NCBI GenBank assembly: GCA_903926205.1
Contig: CAIYID010000085.1
Location: 1 to 64,000 of the forward strand
Direction: 5' to 3'
Length of the DNA stretch: 64,000 bases
DNA from: an uncultured Bdellovibrionales bacterium
GTDB taxonomy: Bacteria > Bdellovibrionota > Bdellovibrionia > Bdellovibrionales > Bdellovibrionaceae
Each line of letters begins with the position of its first letter. The stretch's first letter is position 1. The translations under genes were made by a program, and so were the position numbers. Under the pieces are notes generated by a model. The model saw nothing but the letters and a program-made list of their open reading frames with translations. It did not search any database and was not told the DNA's origin. Below are positions 1-9,229 of the stretch, piece by piece.

Positions 1-487
1 ACATGTCAAGCCTGGCAAAGGAAACCAATTCACTCGTACGAAAATGCGCAATCTTCTCACTGGGCAACTTTTAGAGCGAACCTTTAAATCAGGCGAACGT
101 TTTGAAGTTCCTGATGTTCTCAATAAAGAGATGTCTTTCCTCTATAAAGACGAGAGCGGCTACACCTTCATGGACAAAGAGAACTTTGAACAAATCGCCA
201 TAATGGAAAGTGAAATTGGCGAGGCAAAAAACTTCCTCACTGAAAATCTAGACGTAGTGATTTTATTCTATAACGAACGACCAGTTTCCTGCGACGTTCC
301 AAAAGCCGTAAATCTTAAAGTGGCGACCACTGATCCAGGCTTCAGAGGCGATACCGTTTCTGGTTCCACCAAACCCGCAACTTTAACCACTGGACTTATT
401 GTAAAAGTGCCTCTTCACATCAATGAAGGTGATCTTTTAAGAATTGACACCTCGACCGGCGACTACATCGAGCGTGTGAATAAATAA
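1..487 (+). CDS. efp: Elongation factor P (3' part, 5' end outside window)
   Basis: EF-P binds between the P and E sites of the ribosome and helps it make peptide bonds at proline runs. The reading frame is open from base 2, before the first ATG at 44, and the codons there read HVKPGKGNQFTRTK. This is the N-terminal KOW-like domain with the KPGKG loop, whose lysine is the one that is modified in many bacteria. The two OB-fold domains follow, with the family signature around GSTKPATLTTGLIVKVP and the C-terminal end INEGDLLRIDTSTGDYIERV. The gene is therefore cut by the window edge and does not start at the ATG at 44. Only about the first 20 to 25 residues should be missing. Which enzyme modifies the lysine cannot be told from this window. 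Confidence 0.96.
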   Translation, partial: HVKPGKGNQFTRTKMRNLLTGQLLERTFKSGERFEVPDVLNKEMSFLYKDESGYTFMDKENFEQIAIMESEIGEAKNFLTENLDVVILFYNERPVSCDVPKAVNLKVATTDPGFRGDTVSGSTKPATLTTGLIVKVPLHINEGDLLRIDTSTGDYIERVNK

Positions 488-495
488 GAAAATAA

Positions 496-516
496 CACGA
501 CCTTTTTAAGGTCGTG
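496..516 (+). terminator. Hairpin after efp
   Basis: A perfect 9-bp stem, CACGACCTT / AAGGTCGTG, with a 3-base loop, starts 8 bases after the efp stop codon. No T run follows it, so it may be a weak or Rho-assisted terminator or an mRNA 3'-end stabiliser. Confidence 0.45.
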
Positions 517-568
517 ATTCGGTGCATTAAGTCTCAATATTCATTAAATATAATAGCAAAATAAGGGG

Positions 569-1654
569 GTGGCAAATTCACCTTCTTCTGTGCATATTGA
601 AATTGAGATTCATCAGCAGCTTTCAACGAATCTAAGTCTGGATGAAGTGATCAATCATTTGGTCAAAAATTATTCGGACTCAAATTTAAATCGTCCTGAA
701 TTGGAATCTCTATCAACTTTCTTTTTACTCACAGGGTATCACTTCACCTTGGCTCAATTTCTAGTGCGTTGTCTTGAAAGAGGACTCAATATTCCCTGGC
801 CACATTTTTGTGAAGCCCTGTTCAAGTCAACACCGGCAATTCCGGAAACGATAAAATCAGCAATCATTCATGGAGCCAGAGAACAATATCAACTTGAAGA
901 ACTGGCTCGAGTTTCTTATTTAGACCATTTCGATGACAAGCTTCCTCTCTTGCGCCAAAAACGCCCTCAATTTCACGCTGAGAGTTTTCGCCTTCGCAAA
1001 GAAGAGCTCATCGCAACGTTGGAAATGCTTCAAGCTCAAGGTTTACATGCAGAAGAAGATCGTCTTCTGGAAAAACTCAATAAAATCTTCCCCAATAGCG
1101 ATGAGGCAAAAGACTTCTCCGCAAGAAAACAGAAAAAAAGAAATATCGAATTAGTTCAGGAAATAAAAACGACTCGCAATCGTTGGATTCCAATTCCTGC
1201 TTTTCAAAAAGTTGAGGATGAGACCGCTCGGCTTTTATTACTGATTGAAAATTCGATGAATACCGCGTTGGAGCAATTTCCAAAGTCCGAATTAGCCCAC
1301 GACTTTGCCATCGCCCATATTCAGTGGGAAAATTATTCATCCGCCTTAAAGTTTACGGATTCCGCCATTCAACGAAATGAACCCGGAATCCGCGGCCTTC
1401 AGTGGCTGCGATTAGAAATCCTTTTTAACCTGCGTCGTTTCATAGACATTCTCACCGAAGTGACCGTCCTCGAACCCTTGTGGACTGATGATCCCGAACT
1501 CACCCTCAGTTTGCTCTACATGAAAGCTCGTTGCCTGTGGGAGCTCTCTCGAAAACAACAAGCCATCGAAATCATGGAATCAATTTGCATCGTTCGCCCC
1601 AGCTTTCGAAGCGCCCGAATATTATTAGCTGAGTGGCGAGGGGATGCCACGTGA
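569..1654 (+). CDS. TPR-like helical repeat protein upstream of tamB
   Basis: A 361-residue protein without a signal peptide or membrane segment. The C-terminal half (about residues 220-355) is built of helix-turn-helix repeats of TPR type, for example ELAHDFAIAHIQWENYSSAL and the last repeat ending in IVRPSFRSARILLAEW. The N-terminal half is also helical but I do not recognise a family. The start is uncertain: the GTG at 569 sits directly against the purine run AAGGGGG, so a start slightly further in is possible. Its stop overlaps the GTG start of tamB by four bases (GTGA), which argues for translational coupling. A scaffold or partner role in the TamB/Omp85 pathway is an inference from context only. 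Confidence 0.75.
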   Translation: MANSPSSVHIEIEIHQQLSTNLSLDEVINHLVKNYSDSNLNRPELESLSTFFLLTGYHFTLAQFLVRCLERGLNIPWPHFCEALFKSTPAIPETIKSAIIHGAREQYQLEELARVSYLDHFDDKLPLLRQKRPQFHAESFRLRKEELIATLEMLQAQGLHAEEDRLLEKLNKIFPNSDEAKDFSARKQKKRNIELVQEIKTTRNRWIPIPAFQKVEDETARLLLLIENSMNTALEQFPKSELAHDFAIAHIQWENYSSALKFTDSAIQRNEPGIRGLQWLRLEILFNLRRFIDILTEVTVLEPLWTDDPELTLSLLYMKARCLWELSRKQQAIEIMESICIVRPSFRSARILLAEWRGDAT

Positions 1655-4600
1655 AGCGCACGCTCATTATCTTGACCCCCTTGCTGCTGACCACGCTCGT
1701 CTTCGCAGGATTGCTCCGCTATTTTCATCCTGAAATAGAAAACTTTTTCACTCAACAAATTCGAGAATTATCTTCGCGTTTTTCTCCCGTCGAAATCACT
1801 GCTGAGCATATTCAATTTCATTTGTTACCACCCTCCATTGAAATCGAGTCCATTCAAATTGCGGCCAAGAATCCTGAATCTCTTGGCTTCGATATGATTG
1901 ACATTGATACGATCGAAGCCGATCTGGATTATTTGCAACTCCTGGTTGGGCGCATTGGAATTTCGACGCTCACCGTAAAATCGCCGGAAACTGAAATTAA
2001 TCTCGACGAAATTAAATCTGATTCCTCAGCTCCCCAGAAGGGGATCAATCTCAACCCGCTTTTTGATCAATTAAAAATTCTCCCTATTCATCGACTTTCT
2101 ATTGTTAATCTCGATGCAAAAGTTTTCTCAAAAAGTCTTCGTTTCGAGCTGTTGCTTGATCAAAGCAATGCTTTATTGGTAAACACAGGCAATTCGATCA
2201 TTCTTGAGTCTGAATTCGATGCACAAGAGCTCAAGTATGGAAATTTAAAAGACAGTGCCCATCTTCGACTGGGATTTGTGTTGTACCGAAATCAGATCGA
2301 AGTCCCTCAATTTCATCTTACCACTTTAAATACCGACATCTTGCTGAGCGCAACAATTTATAATATCAACAACCTTCGAAATAATCTGACCGCGCATGCC
2401 CACGTCAACACAACCTCTGACTTGAAACTTCTTTCGGAAAAAATCAGTAATGAATTTAAATTTCCAACCCTACTGGGAACGTTAAAACTTGGCAGTCAAA
2501 TTGAATTTGACGCTGGAGTTTTAAAAGTTGGTTCTTTAGACCTTCGTGGAGAGGGTCTTAACATTGATCGAATCGAAATTGGAAAAGTGGATTTGTCTGG
2601 GAATTGGAAAGACAATCAATTTAAATCAAAGATTTTTCAAATCACCAACGAAGCAAGCCTCATCGACCTCCCGATGCTAGAACTCAATTTCAAATGGCCC
2701 GAATCTAAACCTCAGATGAGTTTCAAGACGCAAGTTAAAACAGAAATGTTAGATCTGAATCAACTCTTGCAAAATCTCAATCTAGGAAAAGTACCTATCG
2801 AGCTGATGGCCGCCGCTGAACTTCAGTGTGGCGGTCCACTCTATCCAGATTTTTCCGTTACTTGCCAAGGAGATGTACATTCAGACATGTTTGAAGCGAG
2901 AAGTGGCTATGAAAAAGGGAACGTTATCGTTCAATTGGGCGAAGTGAATATCGCAGGAACTGTAAACATTGATACCGAACGGGTTCAATACAAAACCGAT
3001 TTGAAGATCGGAGAGAACACTGGTCACAGTGAAGGACGAATCTCCTATGCCGAAGGATTTAATATTTCTTATGATACTCCGGAAGTGGATTTTAAAAACC
3101 TTGAAAATCTAGCAAATTTAAAGTTGGAAGGTAAAGCGAAGCTCTCTGGTCGGATCACGGGAGATCAACATCACGCTGTCTTCTTTATCGATGCTAATGG
3201 CGATAATATTTGGTTCGAAAATTATTACTTGGGTCAACCTCAACTGACTGTCCGCTATAAAAATGGACTGCTGAGTTTTGATAATATAAAATCCAATATC
3301 AATGGTAGCAATGTGTCCGCCAACGTTGAAGTGAATCTCCATGAAAATCAAATTTTGATTGATGGAGAAAGTCAGAAATTCGACGTGACGGACGCCTTGG
3401 CCGCCTTTCAACGCAAAATCACTCTTCCTATAGAAGTCGGAGGTACTGGCAACGTTAAAGTACATGCGGCAGGTCCTTTGGACTTTTCTCATCTCAGTTA
3501 TGATTTTTCCACCAATTTAGAAAAAGGCACAATCGCCGGTGAAAGTTTTGAATCCGCAGTGTTCAAAGTTCATTCGCAAAATGGCGAGGTCAAAATCGAA
3601 GATTTCCATTTGCTCAAAGGCCAGGGCCGATTGGATGGTCAAGGAACGGCCCACCCCAATGGCACCACTCAATTATCAATTGAGACTCAAAATATGGCTC
3701 TTGAAGAAAGCGAAAACGTGGCACGCCTTTCACCAAATATTTCTGGATTATGGTATGCAAAAATGCAAATGAGCGGAAAAATTTTAAATCCAGAAATACA
3801 ACTGGATGCAAATCTGAAAAATCTAGTGATTGAGGATCAAGAATTTCCCCCAAGTCAGGCTCAGTTTCAAATAAATTCTCACACTATCGCTGGTACTTCG
3901 AATTTATTTGATGGCAAATTAAAATCAAATTTTATTTTACCTTTTACAGAGCAAGATCCATTCAAATTTGAAGCGTCAGCTCGTGATTGGAATTACACCA
4001 CTATATTTACTTTGATTGGTGGCGGGACCTTGCTCTCCGAGTATCAGGCCAGCTTAACGGGCGATCTCAATTTACATGCGGAGAAAGGCGGAGTTTTTGC
4101 CTCGAGCGGCGAAGGTTCCATCTTGAAGGCCACTTTGCAAAGAAAAAATTTACGTCTGATAAATCCAGGCCCTATGGAGTTAAAAATGGACAAAGGCCAA
4201 CTCACACTGAAAAACTTTCGAATGGCGGGAGATGACTCTTACATCGAAGTTTCGTCCAATGGCTCTACGAAAAACAATCTGAATTTAAAAGCGAGAGGTA
4301 ATATTCAACTCCATATCTTGCAGATCTTCGTTCCCTTTATTGATGAGTTATCTGGAATCGCTAATGTACAAACCAGTATTAATGGCACTTTGGACAAACC
4401 AGAAATCTTAGGAACTGGCACTTTGGATAACGGCTTTATTAAATTAAAAGCCCTTCCTCACGTCTTTGAAAGAGTTTCCGCAAAAGCTCAGTTCTCACAA
4501 TCAAAAATTATTATCACTGACATTGCTGGTAGCCTCGCCGGTGGTACGTTGGGTGGCGAGGGAACAATTTCAATTTTGGGACTTAAAAATCTTCCGATGT

Positions 4601-5607
4601 TATTCAAAGGTCACTTTGAAAATGTGAATCTTAATATACCTGATCGCATCCGTTCGACGGGTTCAGGCGAAATTATACTATCCGGAAACTGGTTCCCCTT
4701 TACGCTTGCAGGCACCTACCACGTCACGGGTGGATTGATCACTAAAGAATTTAACGACTCCATATCGGATCAGATCGCAAAACAGAGTTCCTACTTACCT
4801 CGAATTCTACTCCAAAGCGCTTTTGAGCCTATTCAGCTCAATTTACAAGTTTTTCTGGATCAACCCATCACAATTAAAAATTCCATGATCGAAGGGGCGT
4901 TGTCTGGCAACGTGGGCATTCAAGGAACTCCGTCTTCGCCCATTTTGGCTGGGAAAATCTCGATAGAACATAACTCAAAGATTTCTTTTCGTGACAAAAA
5001 CTTCGATGTTTCAAGTGGAGTTATTACCTTTAATAATCCAAAAGAATTGAATCCTGAATTATTTATCGCCGGTCAGTCACACGTGAGTGATTATGACATT
5101 AACTTGGTCGTCCAAGGTACGGCCAAAGCTCCTATTATTCGTTTGGATAGTATTCCGCCACTTCCCTATCAAGACATTGTTTCGCTCTTAGCTTTAGGAA
5201 TCACTACAGGAAATTTGGATGATACCCGTGGAACACAGCGCAGAGACACACAAATTGCGGCAACACAAGCTATCGTTGCCGGAGTTAATGAACTCAGTAA
5301 AAGTGCCCAGAAAGCCTGGAACGTCGACTTCACCGTGACGTCTCAATATGACGATACTAAAAATATGGCGGTGCAACGGTACACAATTTCTCGAAAAATT
5401 TATGACGGTGTAACTCTGTATGGAACTCAAACAAAAGGAGACTTAGACAGTCAATTTTTCCAATTGAAGTACAAGTTAAATTCAAACGTTTCGCTTTCAA
5501 CTTCTTATGAAATAGTCGAATCGGCACAATCGGGAACCTCTACCCAGATCCAACCCACTGGTCGCGTGTTCGGAATTGACTTAGAATTCAAGCAGGAGTT
5601 TAAATAA
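1651..5607 (+). CDS. tamB: TamB-family translocation/assembly protein (DUF490)
   Basis: TamB-type proteins span the periplasm as a long beta-helix and, with an Omp85 partner, help phospholipids or outer-membrane proteins reach the outer membrane. The product is about 1318 residues, close to E. coli TamB. It has one N-terminal membrane helix (LIILTPLLLTTLVFAGLL), a long series of beta-strand repeats, and the conserved C-terminal domain, including GVITFNNPKELNPELFIAG and LPYQDIVSLLALGITTG. I place the start at GTG 1651 rather than GTG 1633, because GAGGGG lies 7 bases before it and it gives the GTGA overlap with the TPR gene. The Omp85 gene follows after four bases. The three genes look like one operon. 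Confidence 0.93.
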   Translation: MKRTLIILTPLLLTTLVFAGLLRYFHPEIENFFTQQIRELSSRFSPVEITAEHIQFHLLPPSIEIESIQIAAKNPESLGFDMIDIDTIEADLDYLQLLVGRIGISTLTVKSPETEINLDEIKSDSSAPQKGINLNPLFDQLKILPIHRLSIVNLDAKVFSKSLRFELLLDQSNALLVNTGNSIILESEFDAQELKYGNLKDSAHLRLGFVLYRNQIEVPQFHLTTLNTDILLSATIYNINNLRNNLTAHAHVNTTSDLKLLSEKISNEFKFPTLLGTLKLGSQIEFDAGVLKVGSLDLRGEGLNIDRIEIGKVDLSGNWKDNQFKSKIFQITNEASLIDLPMLELNFKWPESKPQMSFKTQVKTEMLDLNQLLQNLNLGKVPIELMAAAELQCGGPLYPDFSVTCQGDVHSDMFEARSGYEKGNVIVQLGEVNIAGTVNIDTERVQYKTDLKIGENTGHSEGRISYAEGFNISYDTPEVDFKNLENLANLKLEGKAKLSGRITGDQHHAVFFIDANGDNIWFENYYLGQPQLTVRYKNGLLSFDNIKSNINGSNVSANVEVNLHENQILIDGESQKFDVTDALAAFQRKITLPIEVGGTGNVKVHAAGPLDFSHLSYDFSTNLEKGTIAGESFESAVFKVHSQNGEVKIEDFHLLKGQGRLDGQGTAHPNGTTQLSIETQNMALEESENVARLSPNISGLWYAKMQMSGKILNPEIQLDANLKNLVIEDQEFPPSQAQFQINSHTIAGTSNLFDGKLKSNFILPFTEQDPFKFEASARDWNYTTIFTLIGGGTLLSEYQASLTGDLNLHAEKGGVFASSGEGSILKATLQRKNLRLINPGPMELKMDKGQLTLKNFRMAGDDSYIEVSSNGSTKNNLNLKARGNIQLHILQIFVPFIDELSGIANVQTSINGTLDKPEILGTGTLDNGFIKLKALPHVFERVSAKAQFSQSKIIITDIAGSLAGGTLGGEGTISILGLKNLPMLFKGHFENVNLNIPDRIRSTGSGEIILSGNWFPFTLAGTYHVTGGLITKEFNDSISDQIAKQSSYLPRILLQSAFEPIQLNLQVFLDQPITIKNSMIEGALSGNVGIQGTPSSPILAGKISIEHNSKISFRDKNFDVSSGVITFNNPKELNPELFIAGQSHVSDYDINLVVQGTAKAPIIRLDSIPPLPYQDIVSLLALGITTGNLDDTRGTQRRDTQIAATQAIVAGVNELSKSAQKAWNVDFTVTSQYDDTKNMAVQRYTISRKIYDGVTLYGTQTKGDLDSQFFQLKYKLNSNVSLSTSYEIVESAQSGTSTQIQPTGRVFGIDLEFKQEFK

Positions 5608-5611
5608 TCCG

Positions 5612-8386
5612 TTGAGATCACTAACTCTTGTTTTCATTCTTGTTTTTATTATTCCAAGCTTGGTTTGGTCTAAATCAATCGACCTGAATGCTTTGGAAAA
5701 AAAGACCCAACAGGATCTGATGACGGCAATCCCTCAACTCAAAACAAATGATTTCACTCGCAGCGATCTTGAACAAGCTCTCCGTTGGCTAGTCAGTTCA
5801 GGGAGCTATGATTCGGCCCAGTATGTTTCCTCTGATCAAAAACACTATACGTTTCAAGTGGGGAAAACGAAAAGGGTCCGCTCCATCAAAATCATAGGTA
5901 ATTCTAACCTTGGTGAAAATGAACTTCGCCAGGTTTTCGGCGTGAGCGAACAGGCCCTTTTTGATTCTGAAAATCTACTGGACGCTGGAAAAAAAGTGAG
6001 ACTCTATTACAATGAACATGGATTTTATAATTCCGTCATCAATATGGAGTTTTTACCCTTCGGAAAAAATGAATATGATGTGATTTTAAAAATCTCCGAG
6101 AATATTCAATCGAGATTTGCGCAATTTAAAATTAATACCGCAAATCCTGAGCTCCAAGATAGGCTACAAAATCTACTTTCAAGTCACTTAAATAGTCCTT
6201 ACACCCCGTTAGCGCTAAATCTGATTTTGAAAGATTTAAAATCATTTTTTGTAGAAAAACATTATTTTAAAGCCGAACTTTTAGAGCCGACAATCACTTC
6301 CTCAAAAGATGAATCAGAGGTCACTGTTGAATTCAAAATCGACCATCCGGAATCCTATTTCATCGACCAACCCGAAAAAGGAAAAGAAAATTTTATGGAT
6401 TGTATCGAGGCGATTGGACTGAATCAATACAGCTCCACCGCTCCCAATCTGAGTCAGGAAATCGCTTCGAAAATAAAATCCTACTACATTTCATTAGGCT
6501 ATGCTCGTGTTGAAGTTTCAGTGCAAGAGAAAGAAGGCATAGAACCTTATCATCATCATTTAGCTATTGATCTCAAGGAAGGCCCTCGTGTTGAAATTGA
6601 AAAAATTGAATTCACTGGACGCTTTTCCAAACCAGAAAAATACTACATCAATAAACTTTATGATCTCGCATCTCCTGTTTTTGCTAAACATCGCTTTGTA
6701 AAGGATGATTTGGACGTTGCACTGAAAAACCTTATTATTGACAGTGAAAATAATGGCTACTTCAAAGCAAAAATGGTGTCGATAAGGACCTCTTTCAATA
6801 AAGACCATGATCGAGTCACCATCACTCTGAATATGGATGAAGGTCCCTTAACTCAAGTTCAGAAAATATCCGTTGAGGGTGCTTATCAGATTTCTGCAAA
6901 TGAAATTTTAAATGAACTCAAGCTAAAACCCATGGACCCGCTTCGCCTCAATGTACTTGAAACTGGAATTGAAAATGTTAAAAAGTATTATCGCGAGCAT
7001 GGATTCCTCGACATGGCTCTCCTTAATGAAAAAAATGAAAAAGAAGAATTGGTCAGTTACAACGAAGATAACACCCTCGCAAATTTAAAATTCAAAGTTT
7101 TCGAAGGTCCTAAGGTACTCGTTGGCGCCATCGTCGTCGAGGGAAACACGATCACCAAGGATTATGTCATTTTCAAAGAGCTTGAATTTAAACAAGGTGA
7201 CATTTTAACGCCCTCGATTATCGAAGAATCAAAAGCTCGACTTCAAAGGTTGGGAATTTTTGGCTCCGTCGAAATCAAAACTTTAGAAGAAAAAACCATG
7301 GTCTCCTGGCGAACAGTATTGGTGCGCGTGAATGACCGCAATCCCGGTTTGTTTAATACCGGTATCGGTTACACGAGCGAATTATATGGAACTGTGCGAG
7401 GATTCTTGGGCTACGCCTATAGAAATATCGATGGAATGGCTCGTTTATTTTCCGCGCGCGCGGACCTCGCAGATAATATCACCAACATCCATTTTCTTGA
7501 AAAAAAGGCCACGGTTAGTTATCTGCGCCCTTATCTTTTTGATTCGCGGATGCGTGGCCGTGCTAGTTTAATCGATGCCGCCTTTGTTTCTGACTACAGT
7601 GCGCTCAACGCCGAGGACGTTTTACAATTCACATTTTCTTTGGAACAAGAAATCACCTCTCATTTGCTTGTTCGATGGGACGTATGGAATTGGGCTAAAT
7701 ATCAAGATTTTTCTCTCACTGACAATCCTCAATACCCAACCACGAATGTCCTGATTGGCTCCACGGGTCCGACGATAGAACTCGATTATCGTGACAATGT
7801 TTTTAGTCCCACCAAAGGCACTTTCACTCGACTTAATTTTGAATACGGCGCGCAAGGACTTTTACAGAGTTCACCTCAGATTAATTTTGCCAGAGCGGTT
7901 TTGTCTTTCACTCATAATCTCTCCGTTTATAAAAAAATTGTCTGGGCTAATCATCTACGCAGTGGCTACTTAAAAAATCTGGAAGATCCAACCACCGGGG
8001 GCTATACGCCCTGGACGCAAAAGGGCTTTTTATTAGGGGGCCCCACCACCATTCGCGGCTTCGCCAATGCTGAAGCCTTTCCTTCATCGAGGGATTTCGG
8101 GAATACCACGTATAGATTACAAACCGATGCTTCCATGTATTTATTCAAGTCGGAATTTCGAATCCCGCTGAAGGGTAATTTAGGAATCCTTCTTTTTTAT
8201 GATGGAGGAGCGGTCAATATCACCGGCTTAGACTATGGTTTTTCTTATCGACATTCTGTCGGATTTGGAGCTTTGTACAATACTCCCGTGGGACCCGCGA
8301 GCTTGTATATCGGGTGGAAGCTCAATGAAATCGGCCACCGAAGCGAATCTCCACTCGCGATTGATCTTTCGATTGGAACATTTTAA
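5612..8386 (+). CDS. tamA: Omp85 outer-membrane protein with about six POTRA domains (TamA/BamA type)
   Basis: A 924-residue outer-membrane protein with an N-terminal signal peptide (MRSLTLVFILVFIIPSLVWS). I count about six POTRA-like repeats between residues 70 and 590, each following the pattern of a beta strand, two helices and a strand ending in a hydrophobic run, for example VRSIKIIGNSNLGENELRQV and VGAIVVEGNTITKDYVIFKE. A 16-stranded Omp85 barrel follows, with the family motif GGPTTIRGF near its end and a terminal phenylalanine. Classical TamA has three POTRA domains and about 577 residues, and BamA has five and about 810, so this protein is longer than both. The position next to tamB suggests the TamA role; BamA-like function is the alternative. 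The start codon is TTG, with AGGAG 13 bases upstream. Confidence 0.9.
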   Translation: MRSLTLVFILVFIIPSLVWSKSIDLNALEKKTQQDLMTAIPQLKTNDFTRSDLEQALRWLVSSGSYDSAQYVSSDQKHYTFQVGKTKRVRSIKIIGNSNLGENELRQVFGVSEQALFDSENLLDAGKKVRLYYNEHGFYNSVINMEFLPFGKNEYDVILKISENIQSRFAQFKINTANPELQDRLQNLLSSHLNSPYTPLALNLILKDLKSFFVEKHYFKAELLEPTITSSKDESEVTVEFKIDHPESYFIDQPEKGKENFMDCIEAIGLNQYSSTAPNLSQEIASKIKSYYISLGYARVEVSVQEKEGIEPYHHHLAIDLKEGPRVEIEKIEFTGRFSKPEKYYINKLYDLASPVFAKHRFVKDDLDVALKNLIIDSENNGYFKAKMVSIRTSFNKDHDRVTITLNMDEGPLTQVQKISVEGAYQISANEILNELKLKPMDPLRLNVLETGIENVKKYYREHGFLDMALLNEKNEKEELVSYNEDNTLANLKFKVFEGPKVLVGAIVVEGNTITKDYVIFKELEFKQGDILTPSIIEESKARLQRLGIFGSVEIKTLEEKTMVSWRTVLVRVNDRNPGLFNTGIGYTSELYGTVRGFLGYAYRNIDGMARLFSARADLADNITNIHFLEKKATVSYLRPYLFDSRMRGRASLIDAAFVSDYSALNAEDVLQFTFSLEQEITSHLLVRWDVWNWAKYQDFSLTDNPQYPTTNVLIGSTGPTIELDYRDNVFSPTKGTFTRLNFEYGAQGLLQSSPQINFARAVLSFTHNLSVYKKIVWANHLRSGYLKNLEDPTTGGYTPWTQKGFLLGGPTTIRGFANAEAFPSSRDFGNTTYRLQTDASMYLFKSEFRIPLKGNLGILLFYDGGAVNITGLDYGFSYRHSVGFGALYNTPVGPASLYIGWKLNEIGHRSESPLAIDLSIGTF

Positions 8387-8421
8387 AAGTAGGCGGTGTG
8401 GAATTATCCACTCTGAACAGG

Positions 8422-8448
8422 CTACTGACGACCTCCTGTCATCAGTAG
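8422..8448. terminator. Hairpin between convergent genes
   Basis: An interrupted inverted repeat, CTACTGA-c-GAC / GTC-a-TCAGTAG with loop CTCCT, lies between the end of the Omp85 gene and the end of the convergent lipoprotein gene. There is no T run on either side, so a terminator role is only likely from position. Confidence 0.4.
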
Positions 8449-8465
8449 AAAAGGTTTACTACCAA

Positions 8466-8996
8466 TCAAAGTCCTTTAAAAATCTCAGAGCTCGATTTGC
8501 CTAAATCCGACTGACAGAAATCAGGTATCCAATATTCAAGACGACTCAAATTAGGAGCAAGGCTTTCTCTCACATATTTTAATTTTTTCAATTCATCAGG
8601 ACTCAATTTGTTCGCCTTTTCTTCAACGACCATATCTGCAAGATAGGCCTCCAGCGCTGAATGAAGTTTATAGGTCACGACATTGGGTTCATCCCAAGGG
8701 TTAAGAGTCGAACTTGAAATAGACTGAGCCTTGGCTTCCAATTGCAAAAGTCTTTCTTTTAAGGAAGGCTCGGAACTTTTGACTCGCAACTTTTCTAGTT
8801 GTACTTGAAAAAGTTGGTTAATGGCTGTTGTGCGTTTTAAATTGTACTGATTTAAAGGGGTATTTTCTGAATTTGGTGCCCCGAGAGATTGACGGTTGCA
8901 GACGCCACTAACAGCTGCGGGCGTACGAGCAACAGAAATATTGGAAGATGAACATGCTGACAAAATAACCAACGACAAAACCAAAAGCCTAGGCAT
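8466..8996 (-). CDS. Small lipoprotein of unknown function
   Basis: A 176-residue protein with a clear lipoprotein signal: a short basic start, a hydrophobic stretch and the lipobox LSAC at about residues 12-15, followed by three serines. This predicts export and lipid attachment at the cysteine, probably at the outer membrane. The mature part is mostly helical and charged, with two further cysteines (one in SGVCNRQ, one in DFCQSDLG). I recognise no family. GGGGAG lies 7 bases before the ATG, which fixes the start. The gene is alone on its strand, convergent with the Omp85 gene and divergent from prpD. Confidence 0.8.
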   Translation of the reverse strand: MPRLLVLSLVILSACSSSNISVARTPAAVSGVCNRQSLGAPNSENTPLNQYNLKRTTAINQLFQVQLEKLRVKSSEPSLKERLLQLEAKAQSISSSTLNPWDEPNVVTYKLHSALEAYLADMVVEEKANKLSPDELKKLKYVRESLAPNLSRLEYWIPDFCQSDLGKSSSEIFKGL

Positions 8997-9229
8997 TCTA
9001 CAACTCCCCAGTTCTCATCCTATCTTTGAGTCGACAAAAACGGAACTGAGACTGGACTTGATGATAAATGCGCAGCGCAAAAAACCTCGACAAAGCGCGT
9101 TTTCCCTCAAGGACATAGGTCCGGGCGTCGAACAGAGTTGACCCACTTTCAGGACTCAAGTTAGGCTGCTCCGGTTTATTGTCGCAAGCTTTCAAGCAAG
9201 AGCACCCCCTATGAGCCAAAGGAAACATA

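Noticed and set aside
8998-9228. 76-codon - strand frame upstream of the lipoprotein gene
   Set aside because: No ribosome site before its ATG, composition not protein-like, and it occupies the whole prpD promoter region.
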